Source: Gemmatimonadota bacterium (lineage in GTDB: Bacteria > Gemmatimonadota > Gemmatimonadetes > Gemmatimonadales > GWC2-71-9). From it: a stretch of 52,690 nt of DNA. Below the pieces are notes generated by a model. That model made no database searches, was not told the DNA's origin, and saw only the letters and a list, made by a program, of their open reading frames with translations. Positions 1 through 7,966 of the stretch are shown piece by piece (within the stretch, counting starts at the first letter, position 1; every line of letters starts with the position of its first letter). The stretch lies in the NCBI GenBank assembly GCA_003246755.1, contig QKDC01000156.1:1-52690 (forward strand), written 5' to 3'. The translations under genes were made by a program, and so were the position numbers.

Positions 1-2
1 TC

Positions 3-572
3 ATCTTCATCGCGGATATCGACGGGTCGGGTACACACCCCATCACGTCGGATACGTCAGATGCGGTTGGCTATCTCTTATCTCCCGATGGAACTCAGAT
101 CGCCTACACCACTCTCACGCAATCCAGCGGTGTCCTCGACCTGTCAATCGTGGGGATAGACGGAAGTGGTGCACGCACCCTGACGACGATGGCGGGCGAA
201 GAGTACGTGGCCGATTGGTCTCCGGACGGATCCCGGGTCCTCTTTCGGAACAATGCGGATGGGCACTTTGACCTCTGGACCATTCCGGTGGCGGGTGGTG
301 AAGCAACCAGACTCACCTCCATGCCCGGTGATGAGAATGGTCGTTGGTCCCCGGATGGCTCGCGGATTGTGGTGATGAACCGCGGTGACATTTACACCAT
401 GTCCGCAGAGGGCGGGGAGCCGACTCCACTGGTCGCCACTTCGTTCTTCGAAGGAGGCGCTCGCTGGTCGCCGGACGGTCGTTCCATCGCTTACACCAGG
501 AACAGCGAGGGGACGTCCCTGCCGGCGGCGGTGACCCTGAGCTGCTGGTTGGGGATCCTGAGGATGACCTAA
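3..572 (+). CDS. PD40 beta-propeller protein, upstream fragment (5' end outside window, frameshifted at 3' end)
   Basis: The reading frame is open from the first complete codon, so the true start lies outside the window. The protein consists of WD40-like PD40 blades, each marked by a WSPDG-type turn (LSPDGTQIAY, DWSPDGSRVLF, RWSPDGSRIVV, RWSPDGRSIAY). Such blades build TolB-like propellers, usually secreted or periplasmic and often protein-binding; no specific partner can be named. After SIAYTRNSEG the frame runs into about 20 non-homologous residues and a stop. The same propeller continues in another frame just downstream, so this is the front part of one disrupted gene. One missing G in the G4 run at 509-512 explains the break. 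It may be a real pseudogene or a sequence error. Confidence 0.8.
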   Translation: MFIADIDGSGTHPITSDTSDAVGYLLSPDGTQIAYTTLTQSSGVLDLSIVGIDGSGARTLTTMAGEEYVADWSPDGSRVLFRNNADGHFDLWTIPVAGGEATRLTSMPGDENGRWSPDGSRIVVMNRGDIYTMSAEGGEPTPLVATSFFEGGARWSPDGRSIAYTRNSEGTSLPAAVTLSCWLGILRMT

Positions 573-601
573 ACCCACAGTGGTCCCCCGATGGCCGCTG
601 G

Positions 602-1753
602 GTGGTGTTCCAGTCGCAGCGAGGCGGCCAGCCGGATCTCTGGGCCATCCCCGCCACCGGTGGGACGGCTGTCCGACTCACCAACGACAGGAATGACGAA
701 AGGCTCAGTGATCGGGTCTGGTCGTCGGATGGGTCCCGTGTCGCATTCACCAGCTTCACGAACCGGAGCCACCTCTGGCAGGTCTCCGCTTCAGGAGGAA
801 CGCCAATCCAACTCACCGAAGGCCCGTACGACGAACTCGCCCCCCACGTCTCTCCCGATGGAACGGAGGTGCTCTTCCACACGTGGATGAACGGAATCTC
901 GAATGTCGGGTTGGTCCCACTCGGAGGGGGAGAAGTTCGTCAACTCACCAATCTCCCCTCGAATGAAACCTGGCCGATGTGGTCTCCGGATGGCTCACAC
1001 ATCGCACTGACCTCCAACCGAGCCGCCAACTACCAACTCTACGTGATGCCTGCCACGGGTGGGGAGATGGTGCGTTTGAACAACGATTCGTCCGAAACCT
1101 ACGGCGGACTGCAATGGTCACCCGACGGCAGCACCATCGCTTTCCAAGGAGAGCGTGAGGGAGGGGGTCTCTTCCTGGTGCCGGCCGAGGGAGGGCCGAT
1201 CAGGACCCTAGTGAGCGGGATCTCTCTCAGCGACGTGGCCTGGTCCCCAACCGGAACCGAACTCACCTATTCATCCATCGGCGAAGACGGGAACTACCAC
1301 GTCTTCATCATCCCGGCGGCTGGTGGTCCCTCTCGAATCCTAGGGGCGGAGACGTACATGTGGGGTCAGGGATGGTCCCCGGACGGCAATTCGATCCTGG
1401 GCATCCGATTCGAGACAGGCAATCTCGCGGGAATCGTGTCCATCCCCATCGATGGAAGCCCAGTGCGGGTCCTCGCTGATGACCCAGGCAGTTGGGAGAG
1501 TGTCGCGGCCTACTCTCCCGACGGTTCGCGGGTGGCGTATGTCACCGACAAGCACGAGGGACGGAGGGAGTTGTACGTTCTGGATTTGAGCAGTGGGGTG
1601 CCCCTGCGTCTGACCACGACCCCGGCGGGGGAAGAATGGGCTCCGGCGTGGTCACCCGACGGCTCCACGATCGTCTACCAAATGGACGAAGGCGACGGGG
1701 ACGCGTTCGTGGCGGACGTCACGACCCTACTCGCCCCCACACCCCCCGAGTAG
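602..1753 (+). CDS. PD40 beta-propeller protein, downstream fragment of the same frameshifted gene
   Basis: This is the continuation of the upstream propeller in the -1 frame. Homologous sequence already begins near position 512 (DVPAGGGDPELLV, then QWSPDGRWVVF), so the GTG at 602 is only the first usable start after the frameshift. About nine further PD40 repeats follow (for example MWSPDGSHIAL, QWSPDGSTIAF, GWSPDGNSILG, AYSPDGSRVAY, AWSPDGSTIVY), with the recurring PA-GG hairpin between blades. The gene ends at TAG 1753, only 12 bases before the stop of the convergent serine hydrolase. Restoring one G at 509-512 would join both fragments into a propeller of about 13 visible repeats. The function is unknown beyond a predicted extracytoplasmic propeller. 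Confidence 0.8.
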   Translation: MVFQSQRGGQPDLWAIPATGGTAVRLTNDRNDERLSDRVWSSDGSRVAFTSFTNRSHLWQVSASGGTPIQLTEGPYDELAPHVSPDGTEVLFHTWMNGISNVGLVPLGGGEVRQLTNLPSNETWPMWSPDGSHIALTSNRAANYQLYVMPATGGEMVRLNNDSSETYGGLQWSPDGSTIAFQGEREGGGLFLVPAEGGPIRTLVSGISLSDVAWSPTGTELTYSSIGEDGNYHVFIIPAAGGPSRILGAETYMWGQGWSPDGNSILGIRFETGNLAGIVSIPIDGSPVRVLADDPGSWESVAAYSPDGSRVAYVTDKHEGRRELYVLDLSSGVPLRLTTTPAGEEWAPAWSPDGSTIVYQMDEGDGDAFVADVTTLLAPTPPE

Positions 1754-1765
1754 GATGCGTCTGGG

Positions 1766-3463
1766 CTAGGGGGAGCGCATCTCCTCCCGGCGGAAATGCA
1801 GGTCCCTGACCCGCCCGGCCTGGAGTACGAAGCCGGCCACGGCCCCATCGACCATCGAGAATTCCACGATCGGGCCCGAGGGAGCCCGGAAGGTATTCTG
1901 CATAACGGGAACGAACCGACCCGAGTCCGTGGGTGTTGTGATCACGAGTCCTCCCCGTGCCGGTCTGACCTGGAAGGCCACCCGGAGTTCATCGCTGTAG
2001 TAGGACCCCGCAAACAGATCCAACTCCGTCGCGGACGGCTCCCAGGGCGTGTACGCCTCGAACACGCTGTTCGGCAGCCCCTCTTGGTCGACGATCATCC
2101 GTTCCGGGCGCCGATCTGAGGGGTCGAACGACACCACGACTCGCACTCCGACATCGACCATCAGGAAGCGACCCCCACCGATCGCCGCCAGCTCGGTCTG
2201 ATTCCCGGGTCCGCGACGATAGAGGAACTTCCCGCCGTCCAGCAGAATGTGCCTGGCAAGGCCATCCTCCCCATTCCAGTAGTGGCCGGCGACCCGCTCC
2301 AACTCGGCACGCGGGACCTCGATCGCCTCGCCCACGGTTTCGGGTGCTGCTTGGCCAACCTCCGCCGCCACGGCCGCCGGGGGCAGGTAGAGGTCCACGA
2401 TCGAGCGGGAAAGCGACGCCACATTGACCGTCGGGACGTTGGCGAGGATGATCACGGAAAACCGTGCGTCGGGAAGGCGGAGTATGTTCGCGCGGTAACC
2501 GCCCAACGCCCCTCCGTGCTCGACCAGCCGATGCCCTCTGTACTCGCCGATGTCGAGGCCAAGCGCATAGGAAATGGTATCGCCGCTGGTGAGCACCCCC
2601 CGGGTGTGCAGCATGTCCTGCACCTCCTTGCCGCCGACCTGGTGCGTGTAGAAGTTGGCGTCCCACTTTGCCAGGTCCTCCACCGTGGAGAACACGCCCC
2701 CGCTGCCCACGCGATCGAAGGTCGTGAGAAAGGCCGTGTAGCCTCCCTCTCTCGCGGGAAAGTACGCCGACGCCCGGCGGGGGATGAGGTGGGTGTAGTC
2801 GTCGTGGAAATGTGTGTCGCGCATCTCCAGGGGCGCGAAGATCCGTCGTTCGGCGAACGCTCGCATTGACTCACCGCTGACCCTCCCGACGATCTCCGCC
2901 AGGAGCAAATACCCCGAGTTACTGTAGAGGTATCGAGTCCCTGGGGCGAAGTTGAGCGCCCGCTGCCTCGCGATCAGGTCGATCACCGGTTGGTTGTCGT
3001 GAAAGGCGTCGAGAGATATCCCCGCGAGGTCCATCAAGGTGAGGTAGTCACGAATCCCGCTGGTATGATGGAGCAAGTGACGGATGGTGATCGGTGTGCC
3101 ATAGTCCGGCATCTCGGGGATGTGCTTCCGGATGTCGTCATCCAATGACAGCGCTCCGTCCTGTACCAGGAGGGCAATCGCGGTCGCCACGAATTGCTTC
3201 GAATCAGAGCCGATGTAGAACACGCTCCGGGGGGTGATCGGGACGTCCAATTCGAGGTTGGCGAGCCCGTACCCTTTCGCCAGAACGACCTCCCCGTCGC
3301 GGATGACCGCGACCGCGGCCCCGGGAGAACCCGGTGTGGTGAACGACGCGAAGAGCGTGTCCACTTGGGCGGCCGCGGACATCGGTGTCTGGCCGAGGAG
3401 AGGTGCAGGGACCGCCAACACCACGACCAGGAGCATCCATCGAATTGAACGTTGATTACGCAT
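1766..3463 (-). CDS. secreted serine hydrolase, beta-lactamase class C / penicillin-binding-protein-like
   Basis: This is a 565-aa exported serine hydrolase of the class C beta-lactamase/esterase fold. An N-terminal hydrophobic signal (WMLLVVVLAVPAPLLGQ) is followed by the hydrolase domain. The three family motifs are present: SxxK as S86-D-S-K89, Y180-S-N and H316-G-G. From about residue 390 a beta-rich C-terminal part resembles the accessory domain of many D-aminopeptidase/esterase-type homologues. Substrate cannot be read from the sequence; a peptide, ester or beta-lactam is possible. I chose ATG 3463 because it overlaps the last 8 bases of the upstream DUF3224 gene (ATGCGTAA) and puts the signal peptide at the N-terminus; an in-frame ATG at 3487 would add eight residues. 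Translation is probably coupled to the upstream gene. Confidence 0.88.
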   Translation of the reverse strand: MRNQRSIRWMLLVVVLAVPAPLLGQTPMSAAAQVDTLFASFTTPGSPGAAVAVIRDGEVVLAKGYGLANLELDVPITPRSVFYIGSDSKQFVATAIALLVQDGALSLDDDIRKHIPEMPDYGTPITIRHLLHHTSGIRDYLTLMDLAGISLDAFHDNQPVIDLIARQRALNFAPGTRYLYSNSGYLLLAEIVGRVSGESMRAFAERRIFAPLEMRDTHFHDDYTHLIPRRASAYFPAREGGYTAFLTTFDRVGSGGVFSTVEDLAKWDANFYTHQVGGKEVQDMLHTRGVLTSGDTISYALGLDIGEYRGHRLVEHGGALGGYRANILRLPDARFSVIILANVPTVNVASLSRSIVDLYLPPAAVAAEVGQAAPETVGEAIEVPRAELERVAGHYWNGEDGLARHILLDGGKFLYRRGPGNQTELAAIGGGRFLMVDVGVRVVVSFDPSDRRPERMIVDQEGLPNSVFEAYTPWEPSATELDLFAGSYYSDELRVAFQVRPARGGLVITTPTDSGRFVPVMQNTFRAPSGPIVEFSMVDGAVAGFVLQAGRVRDLHFRREEMRSP

Positions 3464-3899
3464 CGGCAAGCTCGTAGTCCAGGTCATAGAAGTGCTTCCC
3501 TTCCTCGATCCTGATCATCTTGGTACCGGTAATACCGACCAACTCGCCCGCACCAGAGTCGGGCACGATCGTGATGACCAGATGCGGCTCTCCTCGCGTC
3601 ATCGTCCCTGTATGCTGCAATACGAAACTTCCAGTCCGACCGTGAAGCGTCCCAGTAACCCGCTCGATGGCCACATACCCAGCCGACCCCTTCACCTCCG
3701 TCATCGCACTGAGCATCCTCCCGATGCCCTTTCCAGTGAAGTCTCCGCGGTAGGTCTTGTCGATGGTCATGACACCAAGCGTGGCACCCTGGGATGTCTG
3801 GGGCTCACCCTCTGGAGTCATTGTGACATCGAAGGTTCCACTCGCATGTATCACGATCCACTCCCGGAAATGATTGTGAAGCATGACCCGACCGAGCAT
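3456..3899 (-). CDS. DUF3224 domain-containing protein
   Basis: This 147-aa protein matches the DUF3224 pattern: an opening HASGTFDVTMTPE strand, YVAIERVTGTLHGRTGSFVL in the middle, and a closing IVPDSGAGELVGITG block. The family is thought to be a small beta-barrel and its biochemical role is unknown. There is no signal peptide or membrane segment, so it is probably cytoplasmic. It starts at 3899 or at the internal ATG 3884; neither has a strong ribosome binding site. Its stop overlaps the start of the serine hydrolase, so the two form a coupled pair. It diverges from the MFS gene with about 46 bases between the preferred starts. Confidence 0.8.
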   Translation of the reverse strand: MLGRVMLHNHFREWIVIHASGTFDVTMTPEGEPQTSQGATLGVMTIDKTYRGDFTGKGIGRMLSAMTEVKGSAGYVAIERVTGTLHGRTGSFVLQHTGTMTRGEPHLVITIVPDSGAGELVGITGTKMIRIEEGKHFYDLDYELADA

Positions 3900-3945
3900 C
3901 GGTCGAGCCCCCGACCGTATCGAACATACTCACGCCGCGCCGACC

Positions 3946-5679
3946 ATGGTCACCTATATTGACCAACGACTGTCGATTTCCTCCTCCCAGATGCCCATGC
4001 CACCTTCCCCGAGTTCCTCCAGCAGACCGGTGACCCGCCACACCCGCGCGGGAATCGAGTTCTTCAACCCGGTGGCGTTTTGGGTCGGCACGATCATGAC
4101 GGTGGTTGGTGTCCTGCTCCACATCCGGGACTTCGCGTCAGCCGCCGACATGGGCTATGTCATGGTGGGCATGCCGATGACTCGGTGGATGTTCCTTGGC
4201 ATGGTACTCATCATCGGCGGGTTGATGCTCTCCACCGTCGGCCTTCATCCGTTCCGCGCCCCCCCCGGCATCGCAGTTCGACGCTCCATCCAGGGATACC
4301 ATTTCAAGGCAATGGACGATGCCCGACTCACCCCGGCTCACTGGGGTCTTCTTTTCGTCCTTGGCATCGCGCTGATCATCGACGTGATGAAGCCGGCCAC
4401 GCTTGCGTTCGTCATGCCAGGGACCAAGGCCGAGTATGGATTGACGACCAGTGAACTCGCTGTGCTACCACTCATCGCGCTGACAGGCACCACGATCGGC
4501 TCAATGATTTGGGGCTACCTGGCAGACCGAATCGGGAGGCGCGCGTCGATCCTGCTCGCCTCGGTCATGTTCATCGGAACTTCCATCTGCGGCTTCATGC
4601 CGTCGTACACCTGGAACCTCTTCATGTGCTTCGTCATGGGGTTGTCAGCCGGCGGCATGCTCCCGATCGTGTACGCCCTGATGGCCGAGTCAGTTCCTGC
4701 GCACAAGCGCGGTTGGCTCGTGGTCTTGCATGGGGGGATGGGTACCGTGGGGGGGTACATGGCGGCGAGCGGATTCGCCGCTCTCCTGGAACCGGTCTTC
4801 ACCTGGAGAATACTCTGGTTCCTGGGGCTCCCAACCGGCCTGCTGATGCTCCTGTTGAACCGTTGGATCCCCGAGTCCCCCAGGTACCTTCTCGAACGGG
4901 GACGAGAGGAAGAGGCTCGGGCCGTGATGGGCCGTTATGGAATCATCCTCGAACGGGGCGACGCCCCGACGACCGACGAGGGAGTGGTCAAAACCGAGCA
5001 ACAACTCGGTGGCTTGCTCCGGCTGTTTCGGCAGCCCTACTCGGCCCGTACGTTCACGGTTGTGCTCTATGGCCTCGGGTGGGGTCTCGTGAATTGGGGG
5101 TTCCTCACGTTCTTGCCGACCTTCCTCTCGGAGGCCGGATACGGCAGAAGTTCAGCCTCAAGCCTCCTCTTCTTTTCCTCGATCATTTCGATCCCAGGCA
5201 CCATCGTCGTGGCGTGGTTGTACGGCATGTGGTCCAGCAAGCGGACCATGATTCTGTATGCGGCCTTGACGGCAATCACGATGGTGGGGTTCGCGTTCTT
5301 GGACCCGGATCCGACGATGGCCAACCCGACCATCCTGACTCTCCTGCTGGTCAGCCTGTTCGTCGCGAGCGGCGGGGTCATTTCCATGCTTTCACCCTAC
5401 ACCGCGGAGGTCTATCCGACCGCCCTCCGGGGATCCGGGAGCGGCCTGGCGGCGGGAAGCAGCAAACTCGGTGGGATTCTCGGACCCCCCGTGGTGGCGA
5501 GCCTGATGGCCATTGCGCCCGGCTTGGCTCTTCCGGCTCTGGCATCCGCCGCGCCCATCGCGATTTCGGCGCTGGTGTTGAGCTGGCTCGGCGTGGAGAC
5601 CAGAGGGAGACGCCTGGAGGACATTTCCGACGCCATCATACCTGGTACGCCCAGCGATCCAGGCCCAGGCGTGTTGTAG
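3946..5679 (+). CDS. MFS transporter, sugar/organic-acid (SP-like) type
   Basis: A large inner-membrane secondary transporter (577 aa from ATG 3946; ATG 3991 would give 562 aa). Two hydrophobic helices at the N-terminus precede a standard 12-helix major facilitator domain beginning near LTPAHWGLLFVLGIAL. The loop 2-3 signature is clear (GYLADRIGRRASILLA), as is the PESPRYLLERGREEEA motif after helix 6 that is typical of the sugar porter and aromatic-acid/SV2-like groups. The C-terminal half has the matching AEVYPTALRGSGSGLAAG motif. The substrate is unknown; organic or aromatic acids are as plausible as sugars. The extra N-terminal helices are unusual for this group. The upstream frame extends to 3883, but those residues look non-coding. 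Confidence 0.85.
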   Translation: MVTYIDQRLSISSSQMPMPPSPSSSSRPVTRHTRAGIEFFNPVAFWVGTIMTVVGVLLHIRDFASAADMGYVMVGMPMTRWMFLGMVLIIGGLMLSTVGLHPFRAPPGIAVRRSIQGYHFKAMDDARLTPAHWGLLFVLGIALIIDVMKPATLAFVMPGTKAEYGLTTSELAVLPLIALTGTTIGSMIWGYLADRIGRRASILLASVMFIGTSICGFMPSYTWNLFMCFVMGLSAGGMLPIVYALMAESVPAHKRGWLVVLHGGMGTVGGYMAASGFAALLEPVFTWRILWFLGLPTGLLMLLLNRWIPESPRYLLERGREEEARAVMGRYGIILERGDAPTTDEGVVKTEQQLGGLLRLFRQPYSARTFTVVLYGLGWGLVNWGFLTFLPTFLSEAGYGRSSASSLLFFSSIISIPGTIVVAWLYGMWSSKRTMILYAALTAITMVGFAFLDPDPTMANPTILTLLLVSLFVASGGVISMLSPYTAEVYPTALRGSGSGLAAGSSKLGGILGPPVVASLMAIAPGLALPALASAAPIAISALVLSWLGVETRGRRLEDISDAIIPGTPSDPGPGVL

Positions 5680-5734
5680 AGTCGCGTCGGACCCTGGAAT
5701 CGGGTATCGCGGCGGTTGGAGAGGTCCGTTCGAT

Positions 5735-6253
5735 CTACCCGACCGTTTCCGGAGTCCCAGGGATCTGCTCGCGGTGATGACGAGTGTGGAGTGCCTGGAA
5801 CCGCCCGTAATCCACCACGGAGATCCTGCCAAATATCGGGTGCGTGAATGAAGGGTCGGAGGCTACTCGGTTCCTGCAGGCCTGATCGAACTTGGCGAGG
5901 GCCCCTTCCAGTCTTTCGCGCGCCTCGGACGGTGATGCCGGAGAAGACTGGGGTTCGAAGGGCTTGCTGGTCTTGGCTTTGGGGAACTTCCCCCGTTTCA
6001 CCGTCGGGTTGAAGAAGAGGACGCGGATCACGGGGCGCACGAAAGCTGGGAATGACACGAACGTCGAGGACGTCCCAGTCATGAGGTTGCCGGACTCTTC
6101 GAGGACCAGAGCCACATGCTCCACCACCTGACTGGGCGACCATTTCCCGGGAGCCCGCGGGGTCTTCCAGGTGGACCCGGATCGCTCGGCGGCGGCGATC
6201 AGCTCATCGAGTGCCTTGTGATTGTCGTCGAGAACGGCCTGGAGCTCTGACAT
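5735..6253 (-). CDS. DinB family protein
   Basis: A 172-aa protein of the DinB/YfiT-like metal-dependent four-helix-bundle superfamily. The PGKWSPSQVVEHVALVLEE segment supplies the first histidine, and HTRHHREQI near the C-terminus supplies the others. Together they form the usual three-histidine metal site. Members include bacillithiol or mycothiol S-transferases and many uncharacterised stress proteins, so a thiol-transferase-like activity is possible but not shown. There is no signal peptide. It diverges from holB across 139 bases and converges on the MFS gene with a 55-base gap in which I see no clear terminator. Confidence 0.8.
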   Translation of the reverse strand: MSELQAVLDDNHKALDELIAAAERSGSTWKTPRAPGKWSPSQVVEHVALVLEESGNLMTGTSSTFVSFPAFVRPVIRVLFFNPTVKRGKFPKAKTSKPFEPQSSPASPSEARERLEGALAKFDQACRNRVASDPSFTHPIFGRISVVDYGRFQALHTRHHREQIPGTPETVG

Positions 6254-6380
6254 GACGTGCCCCCGAACAAGATGAACCAGACGACCAAGTAGCGGTCACC
6301 GCAGCCTGATCTTATCTCCTAAGTTGTATTCCTGCAACCACTTGGCATTTTGGAGAGTGCCATTCGGTCTCGGAACCGGC

Positions 6381-6386
6381 TATCTT
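6381..6386 (+). promoter_or_regulatory. candidate -10 hexamer immediately upstream of holB
   Basis: TATCTT lies six bases before the holB ATG at 6393. Transcription would start at or next to the A of the start codon, giving a leaderless mRNA; no Shine-Dalgarno sequence is visible. No good -35 element is found at 16-18 bases. Confidence 0.3.
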
Positions 6387-6392
6387 TGATGG

Positions 6393-7481
6393 ATGCCTTT
6401 GCTCCCCCTCACCGGCCACGAATCGGCAAGAAGCCTCGTGGCTGGAGCAGTGAAGACCGACCGGCTCCCGAGGACGCTGCTCATCAGCGGCCCACCGGGA
6501 ATCGGCAAACAGCGCTTCGCCCTCTGGGTAGCACAGCTCCTCATGTGTGTCGACCCGGGGGAGGAGCCCTGCGGACAATGTCCCCCGTGCCGGAAGGTCC
6601 TGGGACTGGCCCACGCTGATCTGCACTGGTTCGTCCCAATCCCCCGCCCCAAGGCGACCGACCCCGACAAGGCGGTCGAGGAAGCCGAGAAGACGCTCGC
6701 CGAGCTCATGGCCGATCGCAGGGACAACCCGCTGTGGACAGCACCAGACGGCATGGCGAGTCACGCGGTTGCTTCGGCCAGACTCCTGTTGCGAAAGGCG
6801 GCACTCACTTCGGTCGAAGGTGGGTCCAAGGTCTTCATCATCGGCGATGCGGAACGGTTGGTGCCCCAGGAATCGAGCCCGGAGGCGGCCAATGCCCTGC
6901 TCAAGATCATCGAGGAGCCCCCGCGCGCTACGTACTTCATCCTGACCGCATCCGACCCGGGCCGCCTCCTCCCCACCATTCGGTCCCGCGCGGTGCCCCT
7001 CAGGCTCGGCGCGCTCCGTCCCGAACAGGTCGGTGCGTTTCTCGCCGAATACGCGAAGGACGATGGGGCAGGTTCGGCTCACCGATCCCAGAGTTCACGG
7101 GGCTCTATCGGAAGCGCCCTCGCCGATTCCGGATCGACGACGAAGGCCCACGAAGCCGCGACGGCCCTCCTTGCCGCCATTGTCGACCCCAAGGGTGCCC
7201 CCTACGAACTCGCGTTGAAACAGCGTCCCTGGGAGGCTCGGGGCGAGTTCAGTTCGATGCTCGAGGCTCTCGCCGAGACACTCGGCAACGCCGCGCGACA
7301 GCGGACCCTGCACGACAAACCCGTGAAGATCGGTGGCACCCGCCTGGCGGCAGACACCGGCGCCCTGGTGCGCGCCATCTCCCAAGTGGAGAAGGCTCGA
7401 GAAACCGCCCAGGGGAATGTGAATCCTCAGTTGCTCCTTGCCGTATTGGCAGGAGACCTGGAGGAGGTCCTGTGCGACTGA
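6393..7481 (+). CDS. holB: DNA polymerase III subunit delta' (clamp-loader AAA+ subunit)
   Basis: A 362-aa clamp-loader subunit, part of the complex that loads the beta sliding clamp on primed DNA. The N-terminal AAA+ domain has a Walker A-like loop GPPGIGKQ and a four-cysteine zinc module (C-x7-C-x2-C-x2-C in CVDPGEEPCGQCPPCRK). NALLKIIEEPP and the IRSRAVPLR arginine region are characteristic of delta'/gamma subunits. Delta' is usually ATPase-inactive, and the degenerate P-loop fits that. Length is near the family norm. The stop codon overlaps the GTG start of moaC, so the genes are co-transcribed. No ribosome binding site is evident at the start. Confidence 0.9.
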   Translation: MPLLPLTGHESARSLVAGAVKTDRLPRTLLISGPPGIGKQRFALWVAQLLMCVDPGEEPCGQCPPCRKVLGLAHADLHWFVPIPRPKATDPDKAVEEAEKTLAELMADRRDNPLWTAPDGMASHAVASARLLLRKAALTSVEGGSKVFIIGDAERLVPQESSPEAANALLKIIEEPPRATYFILTASDPGRLLPTIRSRAVPLRLGALRPEQVGAFLAEYAKDDGAGSAHRSQSSRGSIGSALADSGSTTKAHEAATALLAAIVDPKGAPYELALKQRPWEARGEFSSMLEALAETLGNAARQRTLHDKPVKIGGTRLAADTGALVRAISQVEKARETAQGNVNPQLLLAVLAGDLEEVLCD

Positions 7482-7957
7482 CCCACACGGACGATCAGGG
7501 AACGGCGCGGATGGTGGACGTCTCCGACAAACCGGTGACGGAGCGCACAGCGCTGGCACAGGGGATGGTTATGATGTCCACGGAGGCATTCGGGTTGGTC
7601 AGGGACAACGCCATCGAGAAAGGTGATGTCCTGGCCACCGCGCGTCTTGCCGGGATCTGTGGTGCCAAGCGGGTTGCCGACCTGATTCCGCTCTGCCACA
7701 GCCTGCCTCTCGACCTCGTCGATGTAGACGCGGTGCTCGACGAGGGCTTGCCCGGTGTCCGGATCAGTGCCCGCGCGAAGGCCATTGCACGGACCGGGGT
7801 GGAAATGGAGGCCCTGGCCGCGGTATCCGCAGCCTGCCTCACGGTGTACGACATGGTTAAGGCCGTCGACCGCGGGATGCGGATCGAAGGCATCCGATTG
7901 ATCGAAAAGACCGGTGGTACGAGAGGCGACTGGCTCGCACCGCCCGACAACAACTAG
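7472..7957 (+). CDS. moaC: cyclic pyranopterin monophosphate synthase MoaC
   Basis: A 161-aa molybdenum-cofactor enzyme that converts the MoaA product (3',8-cyclo-7,8-dihydro-GTP) into cyclic pyranopterin monophosphate. Family motifs are MVDVSDKPVTERTALAQG at the N-terminus, LIPLCHSLPL in the centre, GVEMEALAAVSAACLTVYDM, and KTGGTRGDW at the end. I chose GTG 7472 because it follows an AGGAGG at 7462-7467 and overlaps the holB stop by 10 bases. A much longer open frame upstream is only the shadow of holB. No other Mo-cofactor gene is in the window, so moaC is separated from its pathway partners here. Confidence 0.93.
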   Translation: MRLTHTDDQGTARMVDVSDKPVTERTALAQGMVMMSTEAFGLVRDNAIEKGDVLATARLAGICGAKRVADLIPLCHSLPLDLVDVDAVLDEGLPGVRISARAKAIARTGVEMEALAAVSAACLTVYDMVKAVDRGMRIEGIRLIEKTGGTRGDWLAPPDNN

Positions 7958-7966
7958 GAGGAATGC

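Noticed and set aside
509-512. Programmed ribosomal frameshift in the PD40 gene
   Set aside because: No slippery heptamer or downstream structure characteristic of recoding is evident; a one-base deletion explains the sequence more simply.
1754-1781. GATGCG...CGCATC inverted repeat between the PD40 and serine hydrolase genes as a bidirectional terminator
   Set aside because: Only six base pairs with a 16-base loop, overlapping the hydrolase coding end and without U tracts.
4509-5777. 422-aa open frame overlapping the MFS gene on the same strand
   Set aside because: Composition is Arg/Pro/Gly-rich with no motifs; it is the high-GC shadow of the transporter.
6734-7957. 407-aa frame apparently fusing an upstream protein to MoaC
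   Set aside because: The first part is the shadow of holB; MoaC length, ribosome binding site and GTG 7472 mark the real start.
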